Source: Herbinix hemicellulosilytica
GTDB lineage: Bacteria; Bacillota; Clostridia; Lachnospirales; Lachnospiraceae
Direction: 5' to 3'
Length of the DNA: 64,000 nucleotides
Assembly: GCF_002904165.1 (NCBI RefSeq)
Contig: NZ_CVTD020000028.1
Span: 1 to 64,000 of the forward strand
A program made the position numbers and the translations under genes. The notes below the pieces were generated by a model that made no database searches, had not been told where the DNA came from, and saw only the letters and a list, made by a program, of their open reading frames with translations. The number at the start of each line of letters is the position of its first letter. Position 1 is the first letter of the stretch. Shown one piece after another: positions 8,430 through 15,735 of this stretch.

Positions 8430-10219
8430 TCGGCCACCTCCCTGTCATCAAAGCCGGTGTGATCAGTCATATCGGAAGAAACAGATTTATTTTCCTGTGA
8501 TAATAATTTTTGATATTCGCCGTATTGGGCTAAATAGGTCTGATAATAGTACCCTTTTTGACTAAGCAGGGTTTCATGTGTACCCCGTTCTTTAATTTTG
8601 CCGTCTTCCAATATGATTATCTCGTCGGCATGTCTTACGGCGGATATTCTGTGGGCGATAATGATTTTTGTTGCCTTAACCTGAGCCAGTGACTGCTGAA
8701 TTAAAAGTTCGGTTTCCATATCCAGGGCGGATGTAGAGTCGTCAAGAACAAGGACCGGGGTCTTTTTGGCAATAGCTCTTGCAATGCTGATTCTTTGCTT
8801 TTGACCGCCGGAAAGGCCGACTCCCCGTTCACCGATAACCGTATCATAGCCGTCTTCCATACGTTCAATAAATTCACTGGCCTGGGAGTATTTTGCCGCC
8901 TCTATGACATCTTCCTGCCTTAACCACCGTTTTTTCCCCATTTTTACGTTTTCATTGATAGTATCTGAAAAGAGAAATACATCCTGCATAACCAGGGATA
9001 TGTTTCCTCTCAGCTGTTTGAGAGATAAATCCTTTATATTGACACCGTCAAGCCTTATTTCTCCTTCGGTGACATCATAGAATCTCTGGAGCAGATTAAT
9101 TATTGAAGATTTACCGGTTCCTGTAGCTCCCATAATACCGATAGTTTTTCCTGCATCCAGACGGAAATTAATATCGGTAAGTATCTGTTTGCCGTTTAAA
9201 GAAAATGAAACATGGTCAAATTCAATAGATCCCTTTACTTCGTCAAGAACGACAGGATTTTCCGGTTCAGTAATTTCCGGTTTCTGATCAAATATTTTCT
9301 TTATTCTCTTGTATGAAGCAAATGCTGCCGCAAAATCGTTTGAAAGCCAACCAAGCATTTCCATGGGCCAAACAATATTCATTGAATATTCTGTAAAAGC
9401 ACCTAAGGTTCCAAGTGTAATAGATCCTTTAATTACTTTGTAGCCACCGAACAAAATAATAATCATAGGAAGAAGCTTGGTAATCAGCTGAAAATAAGGA
9501 TACAGCTTTATAAATACCTTGGACTGCTTCATATTTAACTCATAATATTGCTTGTTGTGAGAAAGAAATTTATTTATTTCATATTTTTCCCTAGCAAAAG
9601 CTTTTACCGTACGGATACCCGCTAAGTTTTCCTGGGCTACGGTATTAAGTTTTGCATTTTGTTCGCTTATTTGCTCATAAATGTTACCTAGCTTATTTTC
9701 CATTAATATGGCTAGGCCTGCCACAATCGGCAGTACTATCGTGGGAATTATAGCAAGGCTGGGGCTTTCCCTGTACATAAAAAACATGGCAATTCCCGTA
9801 TGGATAGTAACTTCGAAAATAAGCATGCTGACATATCCGGTGGCTGCCCAGATCCTGTCAATATCATCTTTTACCCTGGACATCAGTTCTCCGGTATTGT
9901 TTTCGTCAAAAAAACTGATGGATAAGCCCTGTATATGAATAAACAGGCGTTTCCTTAACTGTGATGCTATTCTAGAACTTACAGTATCAAATATTAATTC
10001 CTTGAAATAAGCAAATACGGCCCTGCCCAGTCCAATTCCCAGTATGGTTAACAGTAACGAAAACAACAGGTTTACTTCGCCGCCAACGATAACATCATCT
10101 ATAATGCGTTTTGTCACCTGCGGTGAAATCATATCCAAAGTTACCGAAATGACTGTGCATAAAAGGGCGAAAGCGTAAGCATACCAGTATTTTTTTAGAT
10201 AATAAGATAATTTATTCAT
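8420..10219 (-). CDS. ABC exporter half-transporter, BmrC/LmrC-like subunit
   Basis: First subunit of the heterodimeric exporter, 599 residues, membrane domain then nucleotide-binding domain. Walker A GATGTGKSS and signature LSGGQ are intact, but Walker B ends VLVLDDSTS, with Asp in place of the catalytic Glu. This pairs with the weak LSIGQ of the partner to make the degenerate site. A TTG at 10291 would add 24 residues, but GGAGGAG directly before ATG 10219 decides for this start. Expression is probably set by the leader region 10220-10535, which holds a leader ORF and an attenuator-like hairpin. The transported compound is unknown. Confidence 0.93.
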   Translation of the reverse strand: MNKLSYYLKKYWYAYAFALLCTVISVTLDMISPQVTKRIIDDVIVGGEVNLLFSLLLTILGIGLGRAVFAYFKELIFDTVSSRIASQLRKRLFIHIQGLSISFFDENNTGELMSRVKDDIDRIWAATGYVSMLIFEVTIHTGIAMFFMYRESPSLAIIPTIVLPIVAGLAILMENKLGNIYEQISEQNAKLNTVAQENLAGIRTVKAFAREKYEINKFLSHNKQYYELNMKQSKVFIKLYPYFQLITKLLPMIIILFGGYKVIKGSITLGTLGAFTEYSMNIVWPMEMLGWLSNDFAAAFASYKRIKKIFDQKPEITEPENPVVLDEVKGSIEFDHVSFSLNGKQILTDINFRLDAGKTIGIMGATGTGKSSIINLLQRFYDVTEGEIRLDGVNIKDLSLKQLRGNISLVMQDVFLFSDTINENVKMGKKRWLRQEDVIEAAKYSQASEFIERMEDGYDTVIGERGVGLSGGQKQRISIARAIAKKTPVLVLDDSTSALDMETELLIQQSLAQVKATKIIIAHRISAVRHADEIIILEDGKIKERGTHETLLSQKGYYYQTYLAQYGEYQKLLSQENKSVSSDMTDHTGFDDREVAECQ

Positions 10220-10278
10220 TTCTCCTCCACTTCCTGCATAACCTTGATGTAGATGTTTTCTGAACTTGATGAAGTCAA
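10216..10278 (-). CDS. Possible 20-codon uORF before the ABC exporter
   Basis: A very strong GGGGGAGGT lies 2-3 nt before TTG 10278. The frame from this TTG runs 20 codons and its TGA overlaps the ATG of the exporter gene (ATGA). Spacing to TTG is short, so the Shine-Dalgarno may serve something else. If translated it would couple ribosomes onto the exporter start. Confidence 0.3.
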   Translation of the reverse strand: MTSSSSENIYIKVMQEVEEK

Positions 10279-10293
10279 TTACCTCCCCCAAAA

Positions 10294-10330
10294 AAGATAT
10301 AAAATAAGCCGTGGCAGAAACACCACGGCT
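10294..10330 (-). terminator. Attenuator-like hairpin before the ABC exporter
   Basis: AGCCGTGG and CCACGGCT form a perfect 8-bp stem with an 8-nt loop, followed on the minus strand by TATTTTATATC and then six T residues. It lies after the leader ORF and about 75-100 nt before the exporter start, the right place to terminate most transcripts. The T tract is interrupted, so strength is uncertain. Confidence 0.6.
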
Positions 10331-10356
10331 GGTAATCAGAAATTATTTTACTCGTT

Positions 10357-10381
10357 TTTCTTTTGCTGCAGACAAAAGAAA
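10357..10381 (-). promoter_or_regulatory. Additional leader hairpin
   Basis: TTTCTTTTG and CAAAAGAAA pair perfectly over 9 bp with a 7-nt loop, between the leader ORF stop and the attenuator hairpin. It may pause polymerase or take part in alternative folds. Confidence 0.4.
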
Positions 10382-10405
10382 TCGATTTTTCAAACATAAA
10401 CCGAT

Positions 10406-10507
10406 TTAATCATTACCGTGAGGTATTTCCACACAATAAAACACATATTCAGTTGATTTAAAATTACGGTTATTCATGTTGTTATTGATATTAATATTAA
10501 AGATCAT
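10406..10507 (-). CDS. Leader peptide of the ABC exporter operon (33 aa)
   Basis: A 33-codon ORF starts at ATG 10507 with AAAGTGAGGT about 8 nt upstream and ends at TAA 10406. The peptide begins MIFNINININNN and ends IPHGND. It lies between a perfect sigma-A promoter and an attenuator-like hairpin. The Shine-Dalgarno segment GTGAGGTAT (10521-10513) is exactly complementary to ATACCTCAC (10426-10418) inside codons near the end of the ORF. The plan recalls bmrB, the leader that controls bmrCD in B. subtilis when drugs stall ribosomes. There is no sequence match I can recall, so function is inferred from layout. Confidence 0.6.
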   Translation of the reverse strand: MIFNININNNMNNRNFKSTEYVFYCVEIPHGND

Positions 10508-10542
10508 GTGTTATACCTCACTTTCTATAGGATTCTTCCACC

Positions 10543-10571
10543 ATTATATCCATTAAAGAAATTATTGTCAA
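10543..10571 (-). promoter_or_regulatory. Consensus sigma-A promoter of the ABC exporter operon
   Basis: On the minus strand, TTGACA (10571-10566), exactly 17 nt, and TATAAT (10548-10543). A perfect consensus promoter implies strong constant initiation, with control exerted later in the 317-nt leader. Confidence 0.85.
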
Positions 10572-10617
10572 CCAGTAAATTTCAAAAAATAATTTTTGTT
10601 TAAAAAATAACATATAA

Positions 10618-10642
10618 AAATCTTAATTTTCAATTAAGATTT
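10618..10642. repeat. Palindrome between divergent genes
   Basis: An 11-bp perfect inverted repeat (AAATCTTAATT/AATTAAGATTT) with a 3-nt centre, between the exporter promoter and the alarmone synthetase. No terminator is needed here, so an operator is possible. Confidence 0.4.
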
Positions 10643-10750
10643 AATTTCTTAAAGGTTTGTTCATAATTTTGTGTTATACTTAATCTACAAAACTTGCATG
10701 ACGAATTATACTTTTTTGTGAATATTAACAGATTGAAGGGTTGTGATACA

Positions 10751-11566
10751 ATGGATCTGCCTGTTTTGTACAATGAAGCTGAGGAGTGGAACTATTGCTT
10801 AATGCTTTATAACGCAGCGCTTAAAGAATTAAACACTAAACTGGAAATCCTCAACAATGAATTTAAATTGTCTCATCAGTACAACCCGATTGAGCATATT
10901 ACATACAGAATTAAAACCCCTAAAAGCATTGCAAAAAAGCTCATGAGATACGGTAAAGATGTAAATATAGAAAATATAATCAAATATATTAACGACGTTG
11001 CGGGAATAAGAATAATTTGCTCCTTTGTTTCCGATATATACAGGATTGCCGATTTATTAAAAAAAATGAGTGATATTAAGGTATTGAAAATAAAAGATTA
11101 TATAGCCAATCCCAAGCCTAACGGATATACCAGCTATCATATGATAGTATCCGTACCGGTTTGTCTTTCCAATATAACTGTCGACACCAAAGTGGAAATC
11201 CAGATACGAACAATAGCCATGGATGTATGGGCAAGCCTGGAACATAAGATTTGCTATAAATTTGAAGGTGAAGCACCGGAACATATACAAAAAGAACTGA
11301 AAGAGTGCTCTGAGTTATTGGCTTATCTGGACAAGAAAATGCTTTCTTTAAGTAAGGAAATTCAAAATTACAGCCCTCATCCGGCAAATAACTATAGTTA
11401 TGATACCAAATACAAATCTCCGGTAATAGAATCAATAGGAACAATAGTGGACGAAAGCAAAAGCGACAATATCTTGGATATTGGGCCAAATAACGGTAAA
11501 AAGAAAGAGAAAAAAGAAAAGAGGCAGGCCGGAAAAAATAGATTTTTATTTGGGTTTGGAATATGA
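10751..11566 (+). CDS. Small alarmone synthetase (RelA/SpoT domain, YjbM/YwaC-like)
   Basis: Transfers pyrophosphate from ATP to GDP or GTP to make (p)ppGpp. The 271 residues hold only the synthetase domain, with no HD hydrolase, TGS or ACT domain. Visible motifs are the substrate-binding RIKTPKSIAKK near 54-64, the catalytic Asp in NDVAGIRI near 84, and the PNGYTSYH and EIQIRTIAMDVWASLEHK motifs (about 122-172). The tail (about 225-271) is low-complexity and basic. GAAGGG ten nt before ATG 10751 favours this start over a TTG at 10694. Transcribed alone, ending at the terminator near 11600. Confidence 0.9.
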   Translation: MDLPVLYNEAEEWNYCLMLYNAALKELNTKLEILNNEFKLSHQYNPIEHITYRIKTPKSIAKKLMRYGKDVNIENIIKYINDVAGIRIICSFVSDIYRIADLLKKMSDIKVLKIKDYIANPKPNGYTSYHMIVSVPVCLSNITVDTKVEIQIRTIAMDVWASLEHKICYKFEGEAPEHIQKELKECSELLAYLDKKMLSLSKEIQNYSPHPANNYSYDTKYKSPVIESIGTIVDESKSDNILDIGPNNGKKKEKKEKRQAGKNRFLFGFGI

Positions 11567-11577
11567 TAATTGTTAAA

Positions 11578-11627
11578 AAATAAAAAGGGTAACCACGGAG
11601 ATACATTCCATGGATTACCCTTTTTTA
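11578..11627. terminator. Bidirectional terminator
   Basis: A run of A residues, then AAGGGTAA-CC-A stem sequence, a loop near 11602-11608, the complementary TGGATTACCCTT arm and a run of T residues. It can serve the alarmone synthetase on the plus strand and the S1-domain gene on the minus strand. Confidence 0.85.
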
Positions 11628-11712
11628 TTAATATATTGATATCTGTTTATATCAAAAACGGGTTTATTCTTTAAATAACATAAATATATTGCAGTAACGG
11701 TTTAGGACCGAA

Positions 11713-12699
11713 TTAAAGTTTAATATTTTTTAATAAAGAAGCCAAATCGGTAGTGGCTTCGCCGCCCGTAGAATATGATACGGGCATATCTTCTACGTCT
11801 TCAACAACTGCATCTTTGTCTTCGACATCTTTCATGCTAAGGCTTATCTTGCCGTCTTTTATATCAATTATTTTTACCGTAACCGTATCACCGGCTTTAA
11901 TAACTTCATTGGGGGACTTAATTCTTTTTTCGCTGATTTGGGATATGTGAAGCAGTCCAGACAAACCTTCACCTATGCTGACAAAGGCACCGTACGGCAT
12001 AATTTTTTCCACTGTTCCTGTTGTTACAGTACCGCGGACAAGTTTTGATATTTTATTTGCTTTTTCAGTTTCTGCTTTTTGAATTTCTACTTCTTTACCG
12101 GATAAAACAAGCTTTCTGTTCTCCTTTAATGCAGTAACTATAACGGCTTCAATTTCTTTACCAACCCAAGATTCCAAATTCTCAATAAAACTTAGGGTTA
12201 ATTGTGATGCAGGGATAAAGGCACGGACGCCGTAAAGATATGCGACAACACCTCCGTTTACGGCCTGTACTATTTTAACCCTTACAATACTCCTGTTTTC
12301 AAAATCTTCATAAATTTTATCCCATGCAAGTATTTCATCTGCCCGTTTTTTTGACAGCAATATATTGCCGTTTCCGTCATCAGTGCTTAAAACCATGGCA
12401 GAGATTTCTTCTCCAACCATAATATCCTCTTTTATTGAAAAAGTAGGGTCGTTACTTAATTCCTCAAGCCGAATTACACCCTCGGTATAATATCCCAGAT
12501 CTACGTTAACTTCGGTATCCGATTTTCCGATTACAATGCCTTTTATAATATCTCCTTCGGAAATTTTTCTGAAAGACTTGTCAATAAGGTCTTTAAAATC
12601 ATCCATGGAAGGAATGGGTTCGGCCTGTTCTGTTACCATTGTATCCGGTACTGCTTCCATTTGATTATTTTCATCATATTTTTTTAATTCATCGCTCAT
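11713..12699 (-). CDS. S1-domain RNA-binding protein (ribosomal protein S1-like)
   Basis: Binds single-stranded RNA, probably mRNA at the ribosome. The 328 residues contain three S1-type OB folds at about 45-115, 130-200 and 218-290. The third is the most canonical (GTVEKIMPYGAFVSIGEGLSGLLHISQIS). N- and C-terminal ends are acidic and probably disordered. AAGGAGAA stands before the ATG. In Clostridia, short S1 proteins of this kind are annotated RpsA-like; this one is not fused to IspH. A separate regulatory role cannot be excluded. Confidence 0.88.
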   Translation of the reverse strand: MSDELKKYDENNQMEAVPDTMVTEQAEPIPSMDDFKDLIDKSFRKISEGDIIKGIVIGKSDTEVNVDLGYYTEGVIRLEELSNDPTFSIKEDIMVGEEISAMVLSTDDGNGNILLSKKRADEILAWDKIYEDFENRSIVRVKIVQAVNGGVVAYLYGVRAFIPASQLTLSFIENLESWVGKEIEAVIVTALKENRKLVLSGKEVEIQKAETEKANKISKLVRGTVTTGTVEKIMPYGAFVSIGEGLSGLLHISQISEKRIKSPNEVIKAGDTVTVKIIDIKDGKISLSMKDVEDKDAVVEDVEDMPVSYSTGGEATTDLASLLKNIKL

Positions 12700-12805
12700 A
12701 ACCGCAGTTCTCCTTATGATATTTTAAAATCAATTTTATTATAAGAGATTTTAGATAAGTTTATAGATAAATTATAGCAAAGTTAAAAACCTTTGTCTTT
12801 AATAT

Positions 12806-13543
12806 TTAATTTTTTCTCCTATATAAAATACTGTGGCCTTTTTTTCCTATTCTTTCGATGCAGCCGACATAATTTAAAATATTTAAAGCTATGGATGATG
12901 TATTTTTTGAAAGGCCGCTTGCCAGGTGAAAATCACCGGAGGTAAATTCTTTATCAAGTGTATCTGGGATAAGAAGTTTATAATCATCCGGGCCGGCTAT
13001 ATAGATTTCATCAACTATATCAGTCGGAATCCGGTCGTATCTGCTTGAGCCTTTCTTTTTGTCTTTGCTCCATCCGTTTAAAAACCGGTATTCTTCTATA
13101 TTAAGAAGCACTATTTTAAATTTGAGATTAGGTAAAGTCAGATAATTTTTTATTTTATACAATTCCCAAAAAATCATATACGGAGAGCCTTTTTTGGGCG
13201 ATTTTCTCGGAGGGCTGACCTTTTTGGTTTCGGGGTCTATCCAATAAATCCATTTTATATACGGTATGGGATATACAATAGTCAATGGATAACAGTTTAA
13301 AAACACGGGTATTTTTTTTCTTAAACGGTTGAAGCCTTGGGTTTGTATCTCTATTATCTCATGTCCGTTAAAAATATCTGCGACATATCCGTTTATTTTT
13401 ATCTCATGATTTTGTGTATTGAGATCATAATAATTTTTAAGTACGCAGTGAAGGGATTTTTCACCTAAGGTACCGATACCCATAGAAATCCTTTCATTTC
13501 CGATGACTTCGTCACATATTTTTTTAAATAATTCTTTATCCAT
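12806..13543 (-). CDS. Conserved hypothetical protein with nuclease-like and winged-helix parts
   Basis: 245 residues; I do not recognise a named family. The N-terminal half has GEKSLHCVLKNYY, then VADIFNGHEIIEIQTQGF (about 49-66). The D-(x)n-ExQ arrangement resembles the active site of PD-(D/E)XK nucleases. The C-terminal 60 residues (DFHLASGLSKNTSSIALNIL then VGCIERIG) look like a winged helix. There is no signal peptide. A start at 13594 is possible, but AGGAGGG before ATG 13543 decides for the shorter form. It faces galE divergently and stands alone. Confidence 0.7.
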   Translation of the reverse strand: MDKELFKKICDEVIGNERISMGIGTLGEKSLHCVLKNYYDLNTQNHEIKINGYVADIFNGHEIIEIQTQGFNRLRKKIPVFLNCYPLTIVYPIPYIKWIYWIDPETKKVSPPRKSPKKGSPYMIFWELYKIKNYLTLPNLKFKIVLLNIEEYRFLNGWSKDKKKGSSRYDRIPTDIVDEIYIAGPDDYKLLIPDTLDKEFTSGDFHLASGLSKNTSSIALNILNYVGCIERIGKKGHSILYRRKN

Positions 13544-13739
13544 AAGAATCCCTCCTGTAAATACAGGATACATTATATGGTCCGGATAAGGCAAGAAAAA
13601 CCTTGAAAAAGGGCGGTCGGAAGAGTATTGAAAATTACGGTATTATAAGTTATTATAAAGTGAAATAATGACAATAAATAAATTTCGTGAAGATTAAACA
13701 AGATAAAAAAATTTAATAAAAATAAGAAGGAGAAATATC

Positions 13740-14753
13740 ATGAAAATTTTGGTTACCGGCGGGGCAGGCTATATAGCCAGCCACACTAATTTGGAACTGC
13801 TTAATTCAGGATATGAAGTTGTTGCAGTAGATAACCTGTATAATTCCAGTAAAGAATCTGTAAAGCGAGTAGAAAAACTTACCGGTAAAAAAATAAAGTT
13901 TTACGAAAATGACATATTGGATAAAGATGCTTTGATAAATATATTTGATGAAGAAAAAATAGATGCGGTTATTCATTTTGCAGGGCTTAAAGCGGTTGGG
14001 GAATCCTGCAAAATACCCTTAAAGTATTATAAAAACAATGTATGCGGAACCGTTAATTTGCTTGAAGTAATGGCTGAATTTAATGTTAAAAAGCTTGTAT
14101 TTTCTTCTTCTGCCACAGTTTACGGTGATCCAAAAACCGTACCCATAACCGAAGATTTTCCTTTGTCGGCGACCAATCCATACGGAAGGTCAAAGCTAAT
14201 GATCGAAGATATATTAAGGGATCTTTATGCTTCCGATAAGGAATGGAACATAGCCATATTAAGATATTTTAATCCTATAGGAGCCCATGAAAGTGGAGAG
14301 ATCGGTGAAGATCCAAACGGTATTCCAAATAATCTGGTTCCTTATATAGCTAAAGTGGCTTTGGGGGCCCTTGATAAAATTTATGTATTCGGAAACGATT
14401 ACGATACTCCCGACGGAACCGGTGTAAGGGATTATATCCATGTGGTAGATCTGGCCATCGGACATATAAAGGCTATTGAAAAACTTAAAGAAAACCCGGG
14501 CCTGGTTACATATAATCTTGGAACCGGGCGGGGATACAGTGTTTTAGAAGTAATTCACAATTATGAAAAGGCTTGTAACAAAAAGCTTCCGTATGTTATT
14601 ACAGACAGACGGCCCGGAGATATAGCCGTTTCCTATGCAGATCCTTCAAAAGCAAATAAAGAACTGGGCTGGAAGGCTGTAAGAGATATTGAACAGATGT
14701 GCAGGGATTCTTATAACTGGCAAATAAAAAATCCTAACGGATACGGCAGATAA
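13740..14753 (+). CDS. galE: UDP-glucose 4-epimerase
   Basis: Interconverts UDP-glucose and UDP-galactose; NAD-bound short-chain dehydrogenase fold, cytoplasmic. At 337 residues it is the standard length. The N-terminal GGAGYIASH binds NAD, and the catalytic Ser/Tyr/Lys are in FSSSATVYGDP and NPYGRSKLMIEDI (about 122-160). The sugar-nucleotide region includes LRYFNPIGAHESGEIGEDPNGIPNNL. AAGGAG precedes the ATG. No other galactose genes lie nearby, so it probably supplies cell-surface polysaccharide synthesis. Confidence 0.95.
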   Translation: MKILVTGGAGYIASHTNLELLNSGYEVVAVDNLYNSSKESVKRVEKLTGKKIKFYENDILDKDALINIFDEEKIDAVIHFAGLKAVGESCKIPLKYYKNNVCGTVNLLEVMAEFNVKKLVFSSSATVYGDPKTVPITEDFPLSATNPYGRSKLMIEDILRDLYASDKEWNIAILRYFNPIGAHESGEIGEDPNGIPNNLVPYIAKVALGALDKIYVFGNDYDTPDGTGVRDYIHVVDLAIGHIKAIEKLKENPGLVTYNLGTGRGYSVLEVIHNYEKACNKKLPYVITDRRPGDIAVSYADPSKANKELGWKAVRDIEQMCRDSYNWQIKNPNGYGR

Positions 14754-14820
14754 TTTATGCAATTTGATAGTACAATATCCAAAATTTGAAATTACTATTG
14801 ACATTTTGGCTAAATTTTGA

Positions 14821-15122
14821 TATTCTAAAGGAGGTCATACTGGAGGAGGTATTACCGGTAAACTTAGCGGGGGAGAAGAGAGGGTAGATAAATATAAAAT
14901 AAGATTAGCTGAAACGTATGTCCATATATGGATGTACCTTTTCGGTTAATCTTATTTTTATTGGTCATTGCTGCTGTTATTGATATTACCTGAATTAACG
15001 GCAAGTATGTTTTTGAAGTTTCGGCATGCGGCAATAATTGTGATCTTTTTTGCACATCCTGCCTTCAAGATGAATATAAGATACATAATAAGGAAAAACT
15101 TAATACCGTAAAAGACAGTTGA
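14821..15122 (+). pseudogene. Possible remnant of a small gene, in two open segments
   Basis: Two frames without a good start codon read like coding sequence. 14821-14949 is 42 codons and Gly-rich (GGHTGGGITGKLSGGEE). 14994-15122 is 43 codons with a Cys cluster (ACGNNCDLFCTSC). The stretch is visibly richer in GC than its flanks. No ribosome site fits either frame. It may be a decayed gene or chance. The rest of 14760-15320 shows nothing else I can support apart from the hairpin at 14896-14960. Confidence 0.25.
14896..14960 (+). terminator. Long terminator-like hairpin after galE
   Basis: AAATAAGATTA and TAATCTTATTT arms with further pairing (GAAA/TTTT-side) enclose a loop containing CCATATATGG, then TTATTTTTATT. 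It could end galE transcripts. Confidence 0.55.
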
Positions 15123-15322
15123 ATTTGCATTTTTATCTTTGTTTATTTTGGTTATTCATATATATATAATTGCTTTAAATCATAACTCTATTCTTACCTA
15201 TTATAACAAATGTATAACGGTTGTCCGAAACCGATTATTAAGCAAGATTTATTGTATACTATCGTATAAATTAAATGAAATGATATATAAGAATTATCTA
15301 TTACCGGTTATAAACAGAACAT

Positions 15323-15351
15323 TTGACAAAGCAAAAAAGGCATGGTATACT
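15323..15351 (+). promoter_or_regulatory. Promoter of the metG T-box transcript
   Basis: TTGACA (15323-15328), 17 nt, TATACT (15346-15351), placing the start at about 15358, just before the T-box RNA. Confidence 0.8.
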
Positions 15352-15357
15352 TTGTCA

Positions 15358-15640
15358 TAAATATCGGGAAAACGCTGTGAAGAGAAGAGTAATCGGTGAA
15401 TGTGGTCGACAGAGAACCCCGGCAGCTGAGAAGGGGGGACTTACGGAAACCGACGAAGATGGCCTCGGAGCGGCACACCGAGGAAGTAATTCTTAGGCTG
15501 TGACGGCGGCATCCGTTATCATGCTAGGCTGTATTATTTTGCAGCGACTGAGGCCTGTATCGCGAGATATAGGCGAATTAAAGTGGTACCACGGGAAGTC
15601 CTCTCGTCTTTAAGTTTAAAGACGGGAGTTTTTTATTGGT
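15358..15640 (+). promoter_or_regulatory. T-box leader, methionine-specific
   Basis: A tRNA-sensing riboswitch controlling metG. Stem I has the apical AGAGAACCCCGGCAGCTGAG motif and the specifier region CGAAGATGGCC, where ATG at 15459-15461 reads methionine. Stem II (CCTCGG/CCGAGG) follows. The antiterminator has the T-box AAGTGGTACCACGG near 15581-15594, and the terminator is CTC-CGTCTTTAA/TTAAAGACGGGAG followed by T6. The T-box UGGU matches an A discriminator base. Uncharged tRNA-Met should favour antitermination. Confidence 0.92.
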
Positions 15641-15735
15641 TAGAAAATTCTTCCATGTAACTGCGTTTAAAATCAAGTTTCATAGCCGAATACTCCTAAT
15701 CGTTATAAATAGATTAAAGAGAAAGGAAGGAAACC

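Noticed and set aside
11118-11606. 162-codon antisense ORF over the alarmone synthetase
   Set aside because: The plus-strand frame has full RelA/SpoT motifs; the antisense reading has none.
14864-15055. 63-codon minus-strand ORF downstream of galE
   Set aside because: It runs across the terminator-like hairpin at 14896-14960 and has no ribosome site.
15139-15360. 73-codon plus-strand ORF before metG
   Set aside because: It spans the T-box promoter (15323-15351), has no Shine-Dalgarno and is rich in Ile/Tyr/Lys as expected of AT-rich noncoding DNA.
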